From positions 620,001-684,000 of the forward strand of contig NZ_CP069338.1 in the NCBI RefSeq assembly GCF_016859125.1: a DNA stretch of 64,000 nucleotides, read 5' to 3'. Numbering within the stretch: the first letter of the stretch is position 1; every line of letters starts with the position of its first letter. Origin of the DNA: Archangium violaceum (GTDB lineage: Bacteria > Myxococcota > Myxococcia > Myxococcales > Myxococcaceae). The position numbers and the translations under genes are program-made. The notes below the pieces were generated by a model, which worked only from the letters and a program-made list of their open reading frames with translations, searched no databases and was not told where the DNA came from. This document shows positions 62,086 to 64,000 of this stretch, piece after piece.

Positions 62086-62970
62086 GTGAAATCCCTCGCG
62101 AACATCGAAGCCTTCGTCCGAGCCGTGGAGCAGGGCGACTTCACCCGCGCGGCCCGGACACTCGGACTCACGCCCTCGGCGGTCAGCCGGCGGATCGCCC
62201 GTCTGGAAGAGGAGCTGGGACTGGCGTTGTTCCGCCGGACGACGCGCGCCTTGCGACTCACGGATGACGGCCGTGCGTTCTACGAACGATGCAGGCGCAT
62301 CCTGGGCGAGCTCGAAGAAGCGCAGGAGGCCATGACCCGCGTGCGAACCCGACCCACGGGCAGGCTCCGGGTGGACGCTCCGCAGGTGCTCGGACAGCTC
62401 ATCCTGGTCCCTTTCCTTCCGAGGTTCTTCAAGCAATACCCGGGCATCGAGCTCGAGCTCACCCTCAGGGATTACCTGGTGGATCCGGTCACCGAGGGCA
62501 TCGACGTGCTCCTGCGCATCGGAACGCTCCGGGACTCGGGGATGATGGCGCGGAAGCTGGGCGTCACCCGGATGGTGGCATGCGCCGCGCCGGGCTACCT
62601 GAAACACCACGGGCGTCCCCGAACACCCGAGGACCTCGCCAAGCATCACTGCCTCGGGTTCCTGCGTGAATCAGGTCCCGTTCCGTGGCGGATGCGCACC
62701 GGCGAGTACGAAGTGAAGGGCCCGTTTCACGTGAACCAGGGAGCGTCGCTCCGCGATTCCGCCGTGGCCGGCCTGGGAATCTGCTGGCTCTTCGACTTCA
62801 TGGTCACCGAGGAGCTCGCATCCGGGAAGTTGGTGCCGGTCCTGGAGGAGTACGCGTGCGACGAGCGGCCCATCCACGCGCTCTATTCTGAGAACCGGCA
62901 CCTGCTGCCAAAGGTGCGCGTCTTCCTCGACTTCGCGGCGTCGCTCCTGGCGAAGACCCGGCGGAGTTGA
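62086..62970 (+). CDS. LysR-family transcriptional regulator
   Basis: A 294-residue regulator. Residues 5-65 are the winged helix (FVRAVEQGDFTRAARTLGLTPSAVSRRIARLEEELG, split by helices), followed by the periplasmic-binding-like effector domain (TGRLRVDAPQVLGQLILVP, GIDVLLRIGTLRDSGMMARKL) typical of the CrgA/DmlR-type subgroup. The GTG at 62086 is preferred because GAGGAG lies 10 bases upstream and the family N-terminus follows; the GTG at 62044 is the alternative. It is divergent from the membrane-protein/oxidoreductase operon, its probable target. Confidence 0.92.
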   Translation: MKSLANIEAFVRAVEQGDFTRAARTLGLTPSAVSRRIARLEEELGLALFRRTTRALRLTDDGRAFYERCRRILGELEEAQEAMTRVRTRPTGRLRVDAPQVLGQLILVPFLPRFFKQYPGIELELTLRDYLVDPVTEGIDVLLRIGTLRDSGMMARKLGVTRMVACAAPGYLKHHGRPRTPEDLAKHHCLGFLRESGPVPWRMRTGEYEVKGPFHVNQGASLRDSAVAGLGICWLFDFMVTEELASGKLVPVLEEYACDERPIHALYSENRHLLPKVRVFLDFAASLLAKTRRS

Positions 62971-63024
62971 GTGCAGGACCTCATCCGCCGTTCAACGGCC
63001 TCGGCGTTGCACGGCGCGGAGGTC

Positions 63025-63648
63025 ATGCGGAAGATCTCCCTCATGGTCACCCGTCGCCCTCCCGAATCCGAGTCCACCGAGCGAAACGCTCCGTCCGTCG
63101 AAGCGGCCTTTCAGTCGGCTCCAGAGGAGATGGTGGCGGAGATCCTCGACGGAGAGCTGTACCTCGGCCCGCGCCCGGCACGACCGCATGCCAACGTGGC
63201 GTCGAATCTTGGCGGCCTCCTCACCGCGCCTTTCAAGTTTGGCAGGGGCGGACCGGGAGGGTGGGTCCTCATCGATGAGCCGGAGCTGCACCTTGGCCCG
63301 CGTCCGGACAAGCTCGTGCCAGACCTCGCCGGGTGGAGGCGCGAACGTCTGCCACGCGCCGTGGGAGGAGACGAGGCTCCGGCCCATTACGACCTCGCCC
63401 CGGATTGGGCCTGCGAGCTCCTCTCCCAACGCACGCGGAGCAGGGACAAGGGCCAGAAGATGCGCATCTACGCCCGGGAAGGAGTGCGGCACCTGTGGCA
63501 CGTGGATCCGCTTGCCCGCACGCTCGAGATCTTCCGGCTCACCGAGGGCGAGTGGCACCTCGTCCACTCCTTCACCGGAGAAGAGCCGGTGCGTGCCGAA
63601 CCCTTCGAGGCCATCGAGCTCGAACTGGCGCTCGTCTGGTCCGAATGA
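63025..63648 (+). CDS. Uma2-family putative nuclease
   Basis: A 207-residue protein of the Uma2 (DUF820) family, which has a PD-(D/E)xK nuclease fold. AEILDGELYLGPRP is the N-terminal motif, and VPDLAGWRRERLP, WACELLSQRTRSRDKGQKMRIYAREG and HLWHVDP carry the catalytic Asp, Glu and Lys region (PDLA, CELLS, DKGQK). Substrate and role are unknown; copies are often numerous in genomes. ATG codons at 63025 and 63043 are both plausible starts. It lies directly behind the LysR gene on the same strand. Confidence 0.87.
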   Translation: MRKISLMVTRRPPESESTERNAPSVEAAFQSAPEEMVAEILDGELYLGPRPARPHANVASNLGGLLTAPFKFGRGGPGGWVLIDEPELHLGPRPDKLVPDLAGWRRERLPRAVGGDEAPAHYDLAPDWACELLSQRTRSRDKGQKMRIYAREGVRHLWHVDPLARTLEIFRLTEGEWHLVHSFTGEEPVRAEPFEAIELELALVWSE

Positions 63649-63980
63649 CGATGGAGTGAAAATCCTCACGGCACCCTTCCAGGCATGGGTGGAGGTGAAG
63701 TCCGCCTATGTGCGCCTGGAACCCGCTCCCGACTCCCACGCTGACGACGCGCGCTCGTCATCCCTCACATTCCGAGCAAACGAGATGCTCTCGCGCGTCG
63801 AATTCACTCGAAGAGCTTCGAGTGAAGTCCGCGTACGATGGTCGACGCGCCAGGCGCCCAGGACGGGTGCCCGGGCGTGAGGTGTATGCCCCAGCCGAAT
63901 CGTTCGCGACATGCGTTGATGGAACACGCTCACGACGACGGGGCATCGCCACTCGACTCAGCCACACACCCAGGAGCGTC
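63649..63980 (+). other. Intergenic region of 332 bases with a palindrome
   Basis: No gene is supported. Base composition from 63760 to 63850 is lower in GC than the coding surroundings. The segment GTGAAGTCCGC occurs twice, at 63694-63704 and 63822-63832. A perfect palindrome is at 63803-63826. The region is probably the promoter area of the gene beginning at 63981. Confidence 0.45.
63803..63826. promoter_or_regulatory. Perfect 24-base palindrome
   Basis: TTCACTCGAAG, AG, CTTCGAGTGAA is a perfect inverted repeat with a two-base centre, in a region with moderate AT content, 155 bases before the ATG at 63981. Length and lack of GC bias argue for a protein binding site rather than a terminator. 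No regulator is identified. Confidence 0.5.
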
Positions 63981-64000
63981 ATGCCGCATTCCCCCCCCGC
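63981..64000 (+). CDS. 5' end of a gene cut off by the window edge
   Basis: AGGAG followed by CGTC and ATG gives a strong ribosome site and start. Only MPHSPP is visible before the window ends. Nothing can be said about the product; the assignment depends on the start signal and the long upstream gene-free region. Confidence 0.4.

Overview
The window is chromosomal DNA of a high-GC, gene-dense myxobacterium, most likely of the Cystobacter/Archangium/Stigmatella type (suborder Cystobacterineae). The inference rests on content: many sensor kinases, a Ser/Thr protein kinase, two LEA-type lipoproteins, a short-chain dehydrogenase that resembles the C-factor CsgA, a HemY-type protoporphyrinogen oxidase, a SitA-like lipoprotein toxin with an overlapping immunity gene, and a dispersed hairpin repeat based on CCCTCTCCC/GGGAGAGGG. 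No rRNA, tRNA, CRISPR array, transposase or prophage was seen. About 58 genes or gene remnants are supported. Most other long open frames are antisense or out-of-frame shadows produced by the high GC content.

Layout. 1-9.9 kb: a gene tail, a transporter, a quinol-type nitric oxide reductase behind an NsrR-like operator, a secreted GH13 amylase and small membrane or metal-binding proteins. 9.9-14.7 kb: Aat transferase, two coupled histidine kinases and a hemerythrin protein. 14.7-28.7 kb: glycogen debranching enzyme, DUF4142 protein, phosphatase, Kef-type antiporter, a CpaC-N-like protein, CorC/HlyC protein, LEA lipoprotein plus Ser/Thr kinase, glycogen synthase, PdxH, CsgA-like SDR and protoporphyrinogen oxidase. 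28.7-34.5 kb: toxin/immunity pair, a possible 37-residue membrane protein, a LytS-type kinase, a secreted protein and an orphan GspF-type protein. 34.6-38.0 kb: a three-gene overlapping operon (Rieske oxygenase, membrane desaturase, and a PAP2 domain fused to a squalene/phytoene-synthase-like domain). I recognise no described pathway for it, and it is the best candidate here for an undescribed system.

38.0-42.7 kb: SnoaL-like protein, an SDR divergent from a broken LysR gene that is joined to a broken CoA-binding gene, polyphosphate glucokinase and proteins of unknown role. 42.8-48.2 kb: the four-gene ligase-associated DNA repair operon (exonuclease, ATP-dependent ligase, Lhr-like helicase, PdeM). 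Its helicase lacks roughly 200 residues between motif II and the second RecA domain. 48.2-64 kb: a DUF6891-like/NusA-N-like fusion, chemoreceptor, LytTR regulator, RDD protein, degenerate GGDEF regulator, a GCS2 ligase with an FAD protein, RlmN, a UPF1-like helicase, a saccharopine-dehydrogenase-like operon facing a LysR gene, and a Uma2 nuclease. The last bases hold a perfect palindrome and the first codons of another gene.

Shared themes are storage-glucan metabolism (amylase, GlgX, GlgA, polyphosphate glucokinase), NO defence, signal transduction and DNA repair. Start codons were chosen by ribosome-binding-site position and family-like N-termini. Alternatives are given where the choice is open. 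Family assignments come from motifs read by eye, not from database searches.
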